60,323 nt of DNA from CAZFPA01 sp964520975 (GTDB lineage: Bacteria; Bacillota; Negativicutes; Selenomonadales; Selenomonadaceae): contig CAZFPA010000007.1 of NCBI GenBank assembly GCA_964520975.1, forward strand, positions 1 to 60,323, given 5' to 3'. Below are positions 34,818-41,860 of the stretch, piece after piece (within the stretch, counting starts at the first letter, position 1; each line of letters starts with the position of its first letter). A model generated the notes under the pieces. The model saw only the letters and a program-made list of their open reading frames with translations. It had not been told where the DNA came from and did not search any database. The position numbers were made by a program, and so were the translations under genes.

Positions 34818-35594
34818 ATGAATGCAGAGCAGCCAATTGGCGTGTTTGATTCTGGTGTTGGAGGCATCAGCGTGCTGCGTGAGATTGCGGCATTGCTGCC
34901 GGCAGAGGACTATATCTATTATGGAGACTCGGCAAATGCGCCCTATGGAGTGCGACCCACGGAGGAGATTCGCCGACTGACAACGGCCGTTTTTGAAAAA
35001 TTGATTGCGCAGGGCGTCAAGGCAATCGTGATTGCCTGCAATACGGCTTCTAGTGCGGCGGGGGAGTATCTGCGGGAAAAATATCCGCAGCTGCCGATCA
35101 TTGCAATCGAGCCGGCGTTGAAACCGGCCGTGCTGAGCCAGAAGCATGGGACGGTGCTGGTGCTTGCGACAGCGGCTACACTTCGCGAGCATAAATTTCA
35201 GCATTTGATGAAGCTTTATGAGGATCAGGCGGAGATCCTGGATTTTGCCTGCCCGGAGATCGTGGAAGCGGTGGAGCAGGGGGCGATTGACTCTCCCGCA
35301 CTGCGCGCGTCACTGACGAAACGTTTTGCCGCTGTCCGGGATCGTGGGGTTCGCAGCATTGTATTGGGCTGTACACACTATCCGTTTGTCCGCAGGATGA
35401 TACAGGAGATTGCCGGGCCGGAGGTAGGTATTTTTGATGGTGCGGCGGGAACTGCCCGGCAGCTGGCTCGGCAGCTGGAGGATTGGAATCTGTTGCGGGC
35501 TGCAGGACGGCAGGGGAAGATCAGCTGGCAGAATAGTTCGTCGGATCCCGCTTTGCTGGAGCTGTCACGCAAGCTGTTTACGCTGCCGGAATGA
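34818..35594 (+). CDS. murI: Glutamate racemase
   Basis: Supplies D-glutamate for peptidoglycan. 258 residues. The family pattern is complete: GVFDSGVGGISVLREI, the PAEDYIYYGDSANAPYG region, first catalytic Cys in IACNTASSAA, second in LGCTHYPF, and FDGAAGTARQ near the C-terminus. The start follows GAAGGGA with suitable spacing. It is transcribed from the plus-strand promoter of the inverted repeat, with a small cysteine-rich gene downstream. Confidence 0.95.
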   Translation: MNAEQPIGVFDSGVGGISVLREIAALLPAEDYIYYGDSANAPYGVRPTEEIRRLTTAVFEKLIAQGVKAIVIACNTASSAAGEYLREKYPQLPIIAIEPALKPAVLSQKHGTVLVLATAATLREHKFQHLMKLYEDQAEILDFACPEIVEAVEQGAIDSPALRASLTKRFAAVRDRGVRSIVLGCTHYPFVRRMIQEIAGPEVGIFDGAAGTARQLARQLEDWNLLRAAGRQGKISWQNSSSDPALLELSRKLFTLPE

Positions 35595-35625
35595 TGTGAT
35601 CCGGATTTTGAAGGAGGGCTTGGCC

Positions 35626-35829
35626 ATGCAGATTGAGGGATCGACGGTGGAAGAACGGGAGCAATATATCAAAGAAATGTTTCGCTGCCATAATGGCGAT
35701 TGTGAGAATTGCGGTGTCTGCCGTGTCTTTTCGGGAACAAGTCCGGAAAAGGTCTATGCGGATTTCATCGCCGGCAGGCGTGAATTCGCGGAGATTGCCC
35801 GGGAATGGAATTCCCGGCGCTGCTGGTAA
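35626..35829 (+). CDS. Small cysteine-rich protein of unknown function
   Basis: A 67-residue product with a C-x4-C-x2-C-x2-C cluster (Cys21, 26, 29, 32; sequence RCHNGDCENCGVCRV) and one more Cys next to the C-terminus (RRCW). The spacing suggests a metal or Fe-S site, but I recognise no family. AGGAGGG at 35611-35617 is a strong ribosome site nine bases before ATG. It follows murI by 31 bases and is closed by a terminator, so it is probably co-transcribed. Longer in-frame starts upstream overlap murI. Confidence 0.75.
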   Translation: MQIEGSTVEEREQYIKEMFRCHNGDCENCGVCRVFSGTSPEKVYADFIAGRREFAEIAREWNSRRCW

Positions 35830-35832
35830 AGT

Positions 35833-35861
35833 AAAAAAACGCCCTCGCGGGCGTTTTTTTT
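35833..35861. terminator. Bidirectional terminator
   Basis: AAAAAACGCCC pairs with GGGCGTTTTTT around TCGC, with T-runs both ways. It serves the murI unit and the convergent BsuPI-domain gene. Confidence 0.93.
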
Positions 35862-35862
35862 A

Positions 35863-36438
35863 TCACCAGCCATGATAGCTGCCAATGCTGATGCCGCCGT
35901 GAAACGTGACGGGAGAGGAATCATGATGTTCTTCGTGGGGGATTTTCATCGTGATGGTATAGTTGGTATCAGAGATGATCATCCTGGCCAGTACGGCTTT
36001 GTTGCGGTATGTGCGATATTCTGTTTCCGGGATTTCCGTATTATAGACTACGGAGCCCTTGGGCGGAATATCCGTCTGGGTCAGTGCCTGTGTGAAGGCC
36101 ATGTTCTTCGACCAGCAGTATAGTTGGTTTCCCTCTTTATCGAGGAGAATGAAATCATACGATTGGCCGCAGCGGTGTCCAATGCTGATGAGACTGTTCG
36201 TCGGATTTGTGAGCTTCAATTCCAGGGTGAGGCCGGATTTCTTTTCCTGTATGGAAGCCTCTGCCTTCAGCTGATCGCAGGTGAAGGCGGCATAGGTATC
36301 ACTATCAGCGATGGTCGCGGAAGAACTGGTTCCCAGCGGAAGATCCACGCCGATGCCGGCACCTGCCTGGGCAGCAGGAAAGTTCATGATAAGTCCGGTG
36401 AAGGTCAGGGCGCAGAGCAATAAAGGAAAATGTTTCAT
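35863..36438 (-). CDS. Exported BsuPI-domain protein
   Basis: A 191-residue secreted protein with a Sec signal peptide (MKHFPLLLCALTFTGLIMNFPAAQAGAG, cleavage near residue 25). Residues 55-150 fit the BsuPI proteinase-inhibitor-like beta domain: LELKLTNPTNSLISIG, QSYDFILLDKEGNQLYCWS, then PPKGSVVYNTEIP. The family name comes from a Bacillus intracellular protease inhibitor; the domain is widespread and inhibitor activity is not established. ATG 36438 is preferred to ATG 36447 because AAGG (minus strand) is too close to the latter. The 5' leader contains a compact palindrome related to the repeat element. Confidence 0.75.
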   Translation of the reverse strand: MKHFPLLLCALTFTGLIMNFPAAQAGAGIGVDLPLGTSSSATIADSDTYAAFTCDQLKAEASIQEKKSGLTLELKLTNPTNSLISIGHRCGQSYDFILLDKEGNQLYCWSKNMAFTQALTQTDIPPKGSVVYNTEIPETEYRTYRNKAVLARMIISDTNYTITMKIPHEEHHDSSPVTFHGGISIGSYHGW

Positions 36439-36455
36439 GTAAATCATCCTTTCTG

Positions 36456-36504
36456 GTACAGCGTACACAAAACAACTCATCCGGGTATTTCGTAAATGCT
36501 GTAC
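36456..36504. repeat. Mini copy of the palindromic element (both ends only)
   Basis: GTACAGCGTACACAAAACAA at the left and the inverted TATTTCGTAAATGCTGTAC at the right match the two ends of the 166-bp element. The interior is reduced to about 10 bases. It lies in the 5' leader of the BsuPI-domain gene, between its -10 box and ribosome site, and can fold into one hairpin in that mRNA. Confidence 0.65.
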
Positions 36505-36517
36505 GGTTTTGTTTATC

Positions 36518-36547
36518 ATTATAACGCCATTGTTCGGGTTTTACCAT
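36518..36547 (-). promoter_or_regulatory. Promoter of the BsuPI-domain gene with the shared ACAATGGCG motif
   Basis: On the minus strand ACAATGGCGTTATAAT spans 36533-36518, with the -10 TATAAT at 36523-36518. The -35 region is weak (ATGGTA at an 18-bp spacing). The 16-bp block is identical to that in both promoters at 34659-34744, so a common regulator is possible. Confidence 0.7.
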
Positions 36548-36633
36548 AGACAGTGGACAGCTGGGGATACACAGAGCAAAAAATGTATCATGAAGGATTT
36601 TTCTGATAATGATGGTAAGCCTATAGGCCTTTA

Positions 36634-36642
36634 TGCTATAAT
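36634..36642 (+). promoter_or_regulatory. Extended -10 promoter of the diguanylate cyclase operon
   Basis: TGCTATAAT at 36634-36642 is an extended -10. No good -35 is visible. Confidence 0.5.
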
Positions 36643-36675
36643 GACGATAAATACACTGGAAAAAGGAGTTTCGGT

Positions 36676-37644
36676 ATGATTACGATTGGTAGCGAGGGCT
36701 ATAAGACAATTGCTGTATTGCTTGGAATAGCGCTGTTTTTGAGCTTTTATGCACTGCATCGTGCGCGGCTTTACAGCCAGCGGTTGCAGGAGAAGTATTT
36801 TAAACTGGCAGCAACCGCCAATCTGTATATATTCGAATACGATATCCGCAAGGATGTGCTGCATCTGTCACAGCCCTGTGCAGAACTCTTCGGGCTGGAA
36901 CTCCATGTCGAGGACTATATGGAACAGGCAAAACGTTCGAAGAATCGGCATCTCGAACGGGCAGCGGCCTATTTTGATGCGGCGATGGCACGGCAGGATG
37001 GAACCGCGCAAGTGAAGATCCCGTTGGCGGATAATTCCATCGGCATCTTTCAGGTGAGCAACGAGTTTCTATATGATCGCCATAATAAACTGGAATGTAT
37101 CCTTGGGATGTTTGCCGATGTGACCGCGGATTTCCGTCAGCAGGAAAAGCTGGCGGCCAGGGCGCAGGTGGATGCACTCACCAAGGTCTATAATTCGGGT
37201 ACCATCCGGCGCATGCTTGCCAAGGCTATGGATGAGGCGGCTGCAGAATCAGCGGCTCTGCTGATTCTTGATGTGGATCGGTTTAAGGCGGTCAATGATT
37301 CCCTTGGACATCAGACTGGCGACCGGGTGCTGCAGCTTGTAGCCCGCGGCCTGAAGTCGGTGCTGCGCTGCACGGATATCCTGGGACGCCTGGGCGGCGA
37401 TGAATTCTGCATCTATCTGGCGGGGGTTCCCTCTTATGCATTTGCCTGTGAAATCTGTGGACGCATCAATGCCGCGGTGACAGCTGAGGCCGAACGGGCG
37501 GGGATTTCCATGAAGATTACCGTGAGTATAGGGGGGACGATGCTTCGTCCGGAGGATGATTTTGAGGCGGCGTATGCGCGTGCGGATATATCTTTGTATG
37601 AGGCAAAAAAGCTTGGACGCAATACATTTTTTGTGGGAAAATAG
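36676..37644 (+). CDS. Membrane diguanylate cyclase (PAS-like plus GGDEF)
   Basis: Makes the second messenger cyclic di-GMP from two GTP. The 322-residue protein has one N-terminal membrane segment (residues 10-28), a PAS-like region at about 40-155 (FEYDIRKDVLHLSQPCAELFG, ending ILGMFADVTADFRQQEKL) and a GGDEF domain at about 160-320. The active-site loop is GRLGGDEFC. The inhibitory I-site RxxD is intact five residues earlier (RCTD), which predicts product feedback. LDVDRFKAVNDSLGHQTGD carries the metal-binding Asp. It is co-transcribed with the sensor-kinase-like gene that starts 16 bases downstream. Confidence 0.92.
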   Translation: MITIGSEGYKTIAVLLGIALFLSFYALHRARLYSQRLQEKYFKLAATANLYIFEYDIRKDVLHLSQPCAELFGLELHVEDYMEQAKRSKNRHLERAAAYFDAAMARQDGTAQVKIPLADNSIGIFQVSNEFLYDRHNKLECILGMFADVTADFRQQEKLAARAQVDALTKVYNSGTIRRMLAKAMDEAAAESAALLILDVDRFKAVNDSLGHQTGDRVLQLVARGLKSVLRCTDILGRLGGDEFCIYLAGVPSYAFACEICGRINAAVTAEAERAGISMKITVSIGGTMLRPEDDFEAAYARADISLYEAKKLGRNTFFVGK

Positions 37645-37660
37645 GCAGCGGAGGTCCAAC

Positions 37661-40096
37661 ATGAATCTTTTCAGCAGGGGGAAGCAGTGGACAAAGCGAA
37701 TAGGGAGGGACTGGCATAAGCTCTTTTTGCGTGCTGTTCTTGCGGGCCTTTTCCTGGCAATGCCATCTTTTACACAGGCTGCGGAGGGACCGGTCATTCG
37801 TGTCGGCTATGATATATCCGGAAGTATGATCTATTCGGATGAAAATGGCGAATACCGCGGCTACAATATGGAAATCCTGTATGAAATTGCCAAATACACC
37901 GGCTGGAAATATGAACTCGTTCCGTTCAGCAAATGGGCGGATGCGGTGAAGGCTGTGGAAGATGGCAGTATCGATCTGCTGCCTACGGTTCTGAAAGCAC
38001 CGGAGCGTGAGGGAAGGGTGCTCTTCTCCGACCGGCGCATGGGCATCGTGCATGTGGCCCTGGTGGTTCCGGAGGATAACCGGCAGCATTTCTACGGAGC
38101 TTGGGACTCGCTGCAGGGAACGCGGATCGGTGTGCGTGAAAATACGGTGGATTCAGCGGATTTCTTCATTTGGGCCAGGCAGCAGAATCTGCAGTATACG
38201 CGCGTGGAATATGATGATCGTCAGGACCTGCTCCGGGGCCTGGATGATGGAACCATCGATGCCGCTGCCTTAAGTTATATCGGATCGGCCAAAAAGTACC
38301 GGGCGGTTGCTGAATTTGCCTCCCAGGACATGTATTTCGCGGTGGCGCCGACGCGCCCGGCGGTGCTGGCTGACCTGAATATGGCGATGGGACGTATTGC
38401 TATCATGAATCCGCAGTTCTATTCGAATCTGCTGACAAAATATCTGGAGAGCAATGCGGTGGGGAATCCGGTATTCAGTCGGGAGGAGCAGCAGTTCATT
38501 GATTCGGATACGTCTGTCCGCGTGGCGCTTATCCGGAATGCCGCGCCTTTTTCCTCCTGGAAGGAGGGAAAGTTCTCCGGTATCATACCGGATGTACTGC
38601 AGCGGGTTGCGGAGCTTTCCGGGCTCAGCTTTGCGTTTTTGCCAGTAGATTCACAGGAAGAGGCGATTCAGGCGGTCCATGAAGGGCGCGCCGATATGGT
38701 TGGCCGTCTTGCCAATAATGTTTTTTTTGCACGTCGCTACGATCTTCGGCTGACTACCCCGTATATGTATATGCCCATGATGCAGGTTCGGCATAAAAAT
38801 ACCGATACGGTGCGCACGGTTGCAGTGCAGGGCATTGCGCAACTGGATCAGGTGCAGGCCAATAAGAAGTACAGTGAGAACATCCAGATGCAGGTGTATC
38901 CGGATGTGCAGCAGTGCTTTGATGCCCTGACGGCCGGGACAGTGGATGCGATGTATTGCGACCAGGTTACCGCAAATTATTTTATGAATACACATCGTTA
39001 TTCGGAATATCGTATGGATATTCTGCAGCCCTTTTCCTATGATCTGACCTTTGGCGTCGATGGTGGTACAGCAGGGGTTCTGCCATCAATCCTTGATAAA
39101 TCGATTCGCTGTATCACGGCAGCGGAGGTCGATGAGATCGTTATGCAGAATCGCATCCAGGAGCCGCTTACAATGGGAAATATCCTTGCGCGGCTTCCAG
39201 GACAGTACCTGGCGGGCTTCATTTTACTGCTTATGGTCATTCTGCTGTTTTTGGCGTATGCCAGTCTGAACCTTTGGCGCAAGCGCGGTATTGAAAAGCG
39301 TATGGGGATGGTGCGGGAGCGCAATCAGCAGATGGAGGCTGATCTGGCACTTGTTAAGCGAGTCAATGAGGTAAAGGAAAAATTTTTCGCCCGGATGGAT
39401 GAGGATATGCAGCGGCCGCTTGAACAGCTGGCGACGCTTTCAGCGCAGGCAGCGGCAGCGGGGAGTGCCGTGGAGCCGGCAGCTCTGCAGGAACTTGCTG
39501 CTGGCAGCCGGATACTGCGGGACAGGATGGGGGAACTGCTGCTGCTGGATCATCTGGAGCGCGGCAAGGTCAGGCTCCAATGGACAACCGTTGACAGCCT
39601 GAGCTTTTTGCGGCAGCTGACTGCTGAGATCCGCCAGCGGGCTGCGGAAAAGAACATCGTGTTCCGTATGGACCTCAGCGGTCTGGAACAGCGGAATATT
39701 CTGGTGGATGCGCGCCATACGCCGGAGGTGTTCCAGCGGCTGCTCGATAATGCTGTAAAATTCACCAGCCCTGGTGGTATGGTTTCTTTCAATGTGGAAT
39801 CGTTTATGTCGCCGCGCGGCCGTTTTGTCCTTTGGTGTGTCATCAAGGATACAGGCAGGGGGATGAGTCGGGAATTCCTGCCGAAGGCCTGCGAGGTCTT
39901 TTCGCAGGAAAAGCGGGCTGCGGCCGCAGGGGGAATTGGCGTCGGACTGACGATTGTGCAGAGCCTTGTATCGCTTATGGGTGGCGAACTTGAGCTTCGC
40001 AGCCGGGAAAACGAAGGCACGGAGGTGCGCCTTGAGCTGTATTTCGATCTGGAGCGGGAGCCGGAATCCGGGGATACGCCCCATAGCAGCGATTGA
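37661..40096 (+). CDS. Two-SBP sensor with histidine-kinase-like module lacking the phospho-accepting His
   Basis: An 811-residue membrane sensor of BvgS/EvgS-like plan. After a signal or anchor region (about 12-38) come two tandem periplasmic SBP_bac_3 domains (about 45-270 and 285-510; each with the family opening VRVGYDISG or VRVALIRNA). A membrane segment follows (GFILLLMVILLFLAYASL, near 527-545), then a kinase-like part. In the dimerisation helix the sequence is FFARMDEDMQRPLEQL where active kinases read FLANMSHEIRTPL, so Glu581 replaces His. The ATP-binding domain still has the N box (LLDNAVKFT), G1 (DTGRGM, near 730) and G2 (GGIGVGLTIV). No receiver domain or response regulator gene follows. 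ATG 37661 follows GGAGG. The gene pairs with the diguanylate cyclase upstream. Confidence 0.88.
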   Translation: MNLFSRGKQWTKRIGRDWHKLFLRAVLAGLFLAMPSFTQAAEGPVIRVGYDISGSMIYSDENGEYRGYNMEILYEIAKYTGWKYELVPFSKWADAVKAVEDGSIDLLPTVLKAPEREGRVLFSDRRMGIVHVALVVPEDNRQHFYGAWDSLQGTRIGVRENTVDSADFFIWARQQNLQYTRVEYDDRQDLLRGLDDGTIDAAALSYIGSAKKYRAVAEFASQDMYFAVAPTRPAVLADLNMAMGRIAIMNPQFYSNLLTKYLESNAVGNPVFSREEQQFIDSDTSVRVALIRNAAPFSSWKEGKFSGIIPDVLQRVAELSGLSFAFLPVDSQEEAIQAVHEGRADMVGRLANNVFFARRYDLRLTTPYMYMPMMQVRHKNTDTVRTVAVQGIAQLDQVQANKKYSENIQMQVYPDVQQCFDALTAGTVDAMYCDQVTANYFMNTHRYSEYRMDILQPFSYDLTFGVDGGTAGVLPSILDKSIRCITAAEVDEIVMQNRIQEPLTMGNILARLPGQYLAGFILLLMVILLFLAYASLNLWRKRGIEKRMGMVRERNQQMEADLALVKRVNEVKEKFFARMDEDMQRPLEQLATLSAQAAAAGSAVEPAALQELAAGSRILRDRMGELLLLDHLERGKVRLQWTTVDSLSFLRQLTAEIRQRAAEKNIVFRMDLSGLEQRNILVDARHTPEVFQRLLDNAVKFTSPGGMVSFNVESFMSPRGRFVLWCVIKDTGRGMSREFLPKACEVFSQEKRAAAAGGIGVGLTIVQSLVSLMGGELELRSRENEGTEVRLELYFDLEREPESGDTPHSSD

Positions 40097-40121
40097 CAGC
40101 AACGTTGGTTTTCTTTATAAT
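40093..40121 (+). promoter_or_regulatory. Consensus promoter of the NimA-like gene
   Basis: TTGACA (40093-40098), exactly 17 bases, TATAAT (40116-40121): a perfect sigma-70 consensus overlapping the stop codon of the sensor gene. Confidence 0.92.
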
Positions 40122-40128
40122 AAAGCAT

Positions 40129-40215
40129 AGAAGCATATTATAGTACCGCCGGGTAGACGTCTTATACTTGTTCCGTTAGGCCATAGAAGGAACAGGCATA
40201 GGGCGTTTTTATTTT
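40129..40215 (+). ncRNA. Candidate structured leader or small RNA
   Basis: Between the consensus promoter and the NimA-like gene is a leader of about 105 bases. CTTGTTCC (40167-40174) pairs with GGAACAGG (40189-40196) over 8 bp, enclosing a 14-base loop. CGCC (40147-40150) can pair with GGCG (40202-40205) outside it, and TTTTTATTTT follows. This is the layout of an attenuator, riboswitch or short RNA ending at a weak terminator. I could not match it to a known riboswitch class. Confidence 0.4.
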
Positions 40216-40233
40216 ATAGGAAGAGGTGTTTTT

Positions 40234-40728
40234 ATGTTTAGAGAAATGCGCCGTAAGAATCAGCAGCTATCCGCTGCTGATTCGGCAGCCGTGCTTGAGC
40301 GCGGAACGGCCGGTGTTCTGGCCGTGCACGGGGAGGACGGCTATCCCTACGCAGTGCCGCTGAGTTATGTGTATACGCCGGGAAAGCTGTATTTTCACTC
40401 GGCGCTGGCCGGTCATAAGATTGATGCTCTGCGGAAGGACGCGAAGGCTTCTTTCTGTGTCATCGATCAGGACCGTATTGTGCCGGAGAAGTTCACTACG
40501 TATTTTCGCAGTGTCATTGCGTTTGGGACGGTACGGATTCTGGAGACGGCGGCGGAAAAACAGCAGGCTCTCATGTGTCTTGGACTGCGCTACGCACCTG
40601 AGGATGCGGCAGGCTGCCGGCAGGAAATCGCGAAGGCGATGAGCCGCACGGCGGTGCTGGAGTTTGTGATTGAACATACGACGGGCAAAGAAGCCATTGA
40701 GCTTGTTCAGGCGAAAAAGCAGGGGTGA
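40234..40728 (+). CDS. NimA-like pyridoxamine 5'-phosphate oxidase-fold flavoprotein
   Basis: A 164-residue protein of the PNPOx-like split-barrel fold, close in pattern to NimA nitroimidazole-resistance-type proteins that bind FMN. Visible are MRRKNQQLSAADSAAVLERGTAGVLAVHGEDGYPYAVPLSYVY, the LYFHSALAGHKIDAL turn with the conserved His, and YFRSVIAFGTVRIL. Members of this group are widespread in anaerobes and mostly uncharacterised, so a detoxifying or redox role is only suggested. Ribosome site GGAAGAGG lies before the start. A small membrane protein gene follows four bases after the stop. Confidence 0.82.
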   Translation: MFREMRRKNQQLSAADSAAVLERGTAGVLAVHGEDGYPYAVPLSYVYTPGKLYFHSALAGHKIDALRKDAKASFCVIDQDRIVPEKFTTYFRSVIAFGTVRILETAAEKQQALMCLGLRYAPEDAAGCRQEIAKAMSRTAVLEFVIEHTTGKEAIELVQAKKQG

Positions 40729-40732
40729 GAAC

Positions 40733-41080
40733 ATGTTGGAAGCTATACTTGATTATCGCTGGCAATTGCTGGGTATTTTTGAGGTGCTGGCCTGGACGGT
40801 GACGTTTTTGCTCTTTTATGTCCGCTATCGTCTGCAGTCCCTGCGCTGGTTCCGTATCCTATCGGTGCTGTTCTTCTGTACAGGCGTCATCCCGCAGGTT
40901 TCTTTGGGGCTGGTGAATTTCTATCAGCAGGGAGAGGTTGATGGCTTTACACTTGTTATTGTGCTGCTGCTCTTATACGGAGCGACCCTGGGGCGGCGCC
41001 AGGTATGGAAGCTGGACCGCTGGGCAAAGCGGCGCTTCTCACCAAAAAAATCGCAGCAGTCTGCTGCCTCGGAGCGCTGA
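40733..41080 (+). CDS. Small three-helix membrane protein, unknown
   Basis: A 115-residue protein with about three hydrophobic segments (WQLLGIFEVLAWTVTFLLFYV, FRILSVLFFCTGVIPQVSLGLV, GFTLVIVLLLLYGATLG) and a basic C-terminal tail (KLDRWAKRRFSPKKS). I recognise no family. It starts four bases after the NimA-like gene with AGGGGTGAG as ribosome site, so the two form a transcription unit. Confidence 0.72.
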   Translation: MLEAILDYRWQLLGIFEVLAWTVTFLLFYVRYRLQSLRWFRILSVLFFCTGVIPQVSLGLVNFYQQGEVDGFTLVIVLLLLYGATLGRRQVWKLDRWAKRRFSPKKSQQSAASER

Positions 41081-41095
41081 AAAGGCAGAGAAAAT

Positions 41096-41158
41096 AAAAA
41101 GAAATCCCGTTGTGTACCTGAATATATCAGCTCAGGTACGCTGCGGGATTTCTTTTTA
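41096..41158. terminator. Bidirectional terminator with interrupted long stem
   Basis: AAATCCCG pairs with CGGGATTT and, after a 4-base internal loop on each side, GTACCTGA pairs with TCAGGTAC. T-runs occur on both strands. The plus-strand T-run overlaps the stop codon of the convergent exonuclease gene. Confidence 0.9.
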
Positions 41159-41836
41159 TTTTGCATAGAGTGGCTGGCTGCGGTCAAAGTTCTGGGCCCG
41201 GTAGGTAATCGAGGCAATGCGCGGCCGGGGCTCTCCGTAGCGTGGATTGAAGCCGAACAGGTTGATATAGCGCGACAGGTCATCGCGTTCCGCCTCCATC
41301 GCTCCCAGCAGTTCAAAGGCTGCCCGGGCATCATCGATGGCCCGATGGGTATTTTCGGCCGGCAGCTCATAGGCGGTGATCGCATCCTTGAGCTTGTGAG
41401 GATAGTCACGGCGGTCCCGATAGACCGTCAGGGCGTCCAGCATCTGAATGCCCTGCAGTAACGATGTCTTACCCTGTTTTTGCAGAAAGTAATATAGGAA
41501 GCAAAGGTCGAATTGCGCATTATAGGCTGCAACGAGTGGCCGGCTTACATCGAGGAGCCTGGCAAGGCGTTCTGCCGCAGTGGCTTTGTCCAGTCCCTGA
41601 TGTTCCAGCAGCTTCGGGCTGATGCCCGTGAGGTCAGTGATGAAGGGGGTGAGCTCCCTTCCCGGGGAAAGATGGATGAGCATATTCAGCTCCGCTGCTG
41701 GCTGCGGGCCGGTCGCTGTGAGCTGCAGGCAGATGCCGCCGAGTTCGATGATTTCATCGGTTTTGGGGTTCAAGCCGGTCGTTTCGACGTCCAGGACAAT
41801 GAGATGATCGAAAGCGTGATGAAAGTTTTCCAGCAT
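41156..41836 (-). CDS. Stand-alone DnaQ-like 3'-5' exonuclease (DEDDh)
   Basis: A 226-residue protein consisting essentially of one exonuclease domain. Catalytic residues are visible: Asp16 and Glu18 in LIVLDVETTGLNPKTDEIIELGG, Asp110 in VAAYNAQFD, and His164 and Asp168 in THRAIDDA. This matches the DnaQ/epsilon family, the same family as the domain missing from the PolC encoded at 13913. It might proofread in trans, or act in DNA or RNA turnover; no clamp-binding motif was identified with confidence. It lies 24 bases downstream of, and in the same direction as, the acyltransferase-like gene, with which it is probably co-transcribed. Confidence 0.88.
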   Translation of the reverse strand: MLENFHHAFDHLIVLDVETTGLNPKTDEIIELGGICLQLTATGPQPAAELNMLIHLSPGRELTPFITDLTGISPKLLEHQGLDKATAAERLARLLDVSRPLVAAYNAQFDLCFLYYFLQKQGKTSLLQGIQMLDALTVYRDRRDYPHKLKDAITAYELPAENTHRAIDDARAAFELLGAMEAERDDLSRYINLFGFNPRYGEPRPRIASITYRAQNFDRSQPLYAK

Positions 41837-41860
41837 AAGGGGCTCCCTTCTGTATGGTGA

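Noticed and set aside
41096..41158. GTAC-containing inverted repeat as another copy of the palindromic element
   Set aside because: Only GTAC is shared; the stem continues into AAATCCCG/CGGGATTT with T-runs on both strands, so it is a bidirectional terminator.
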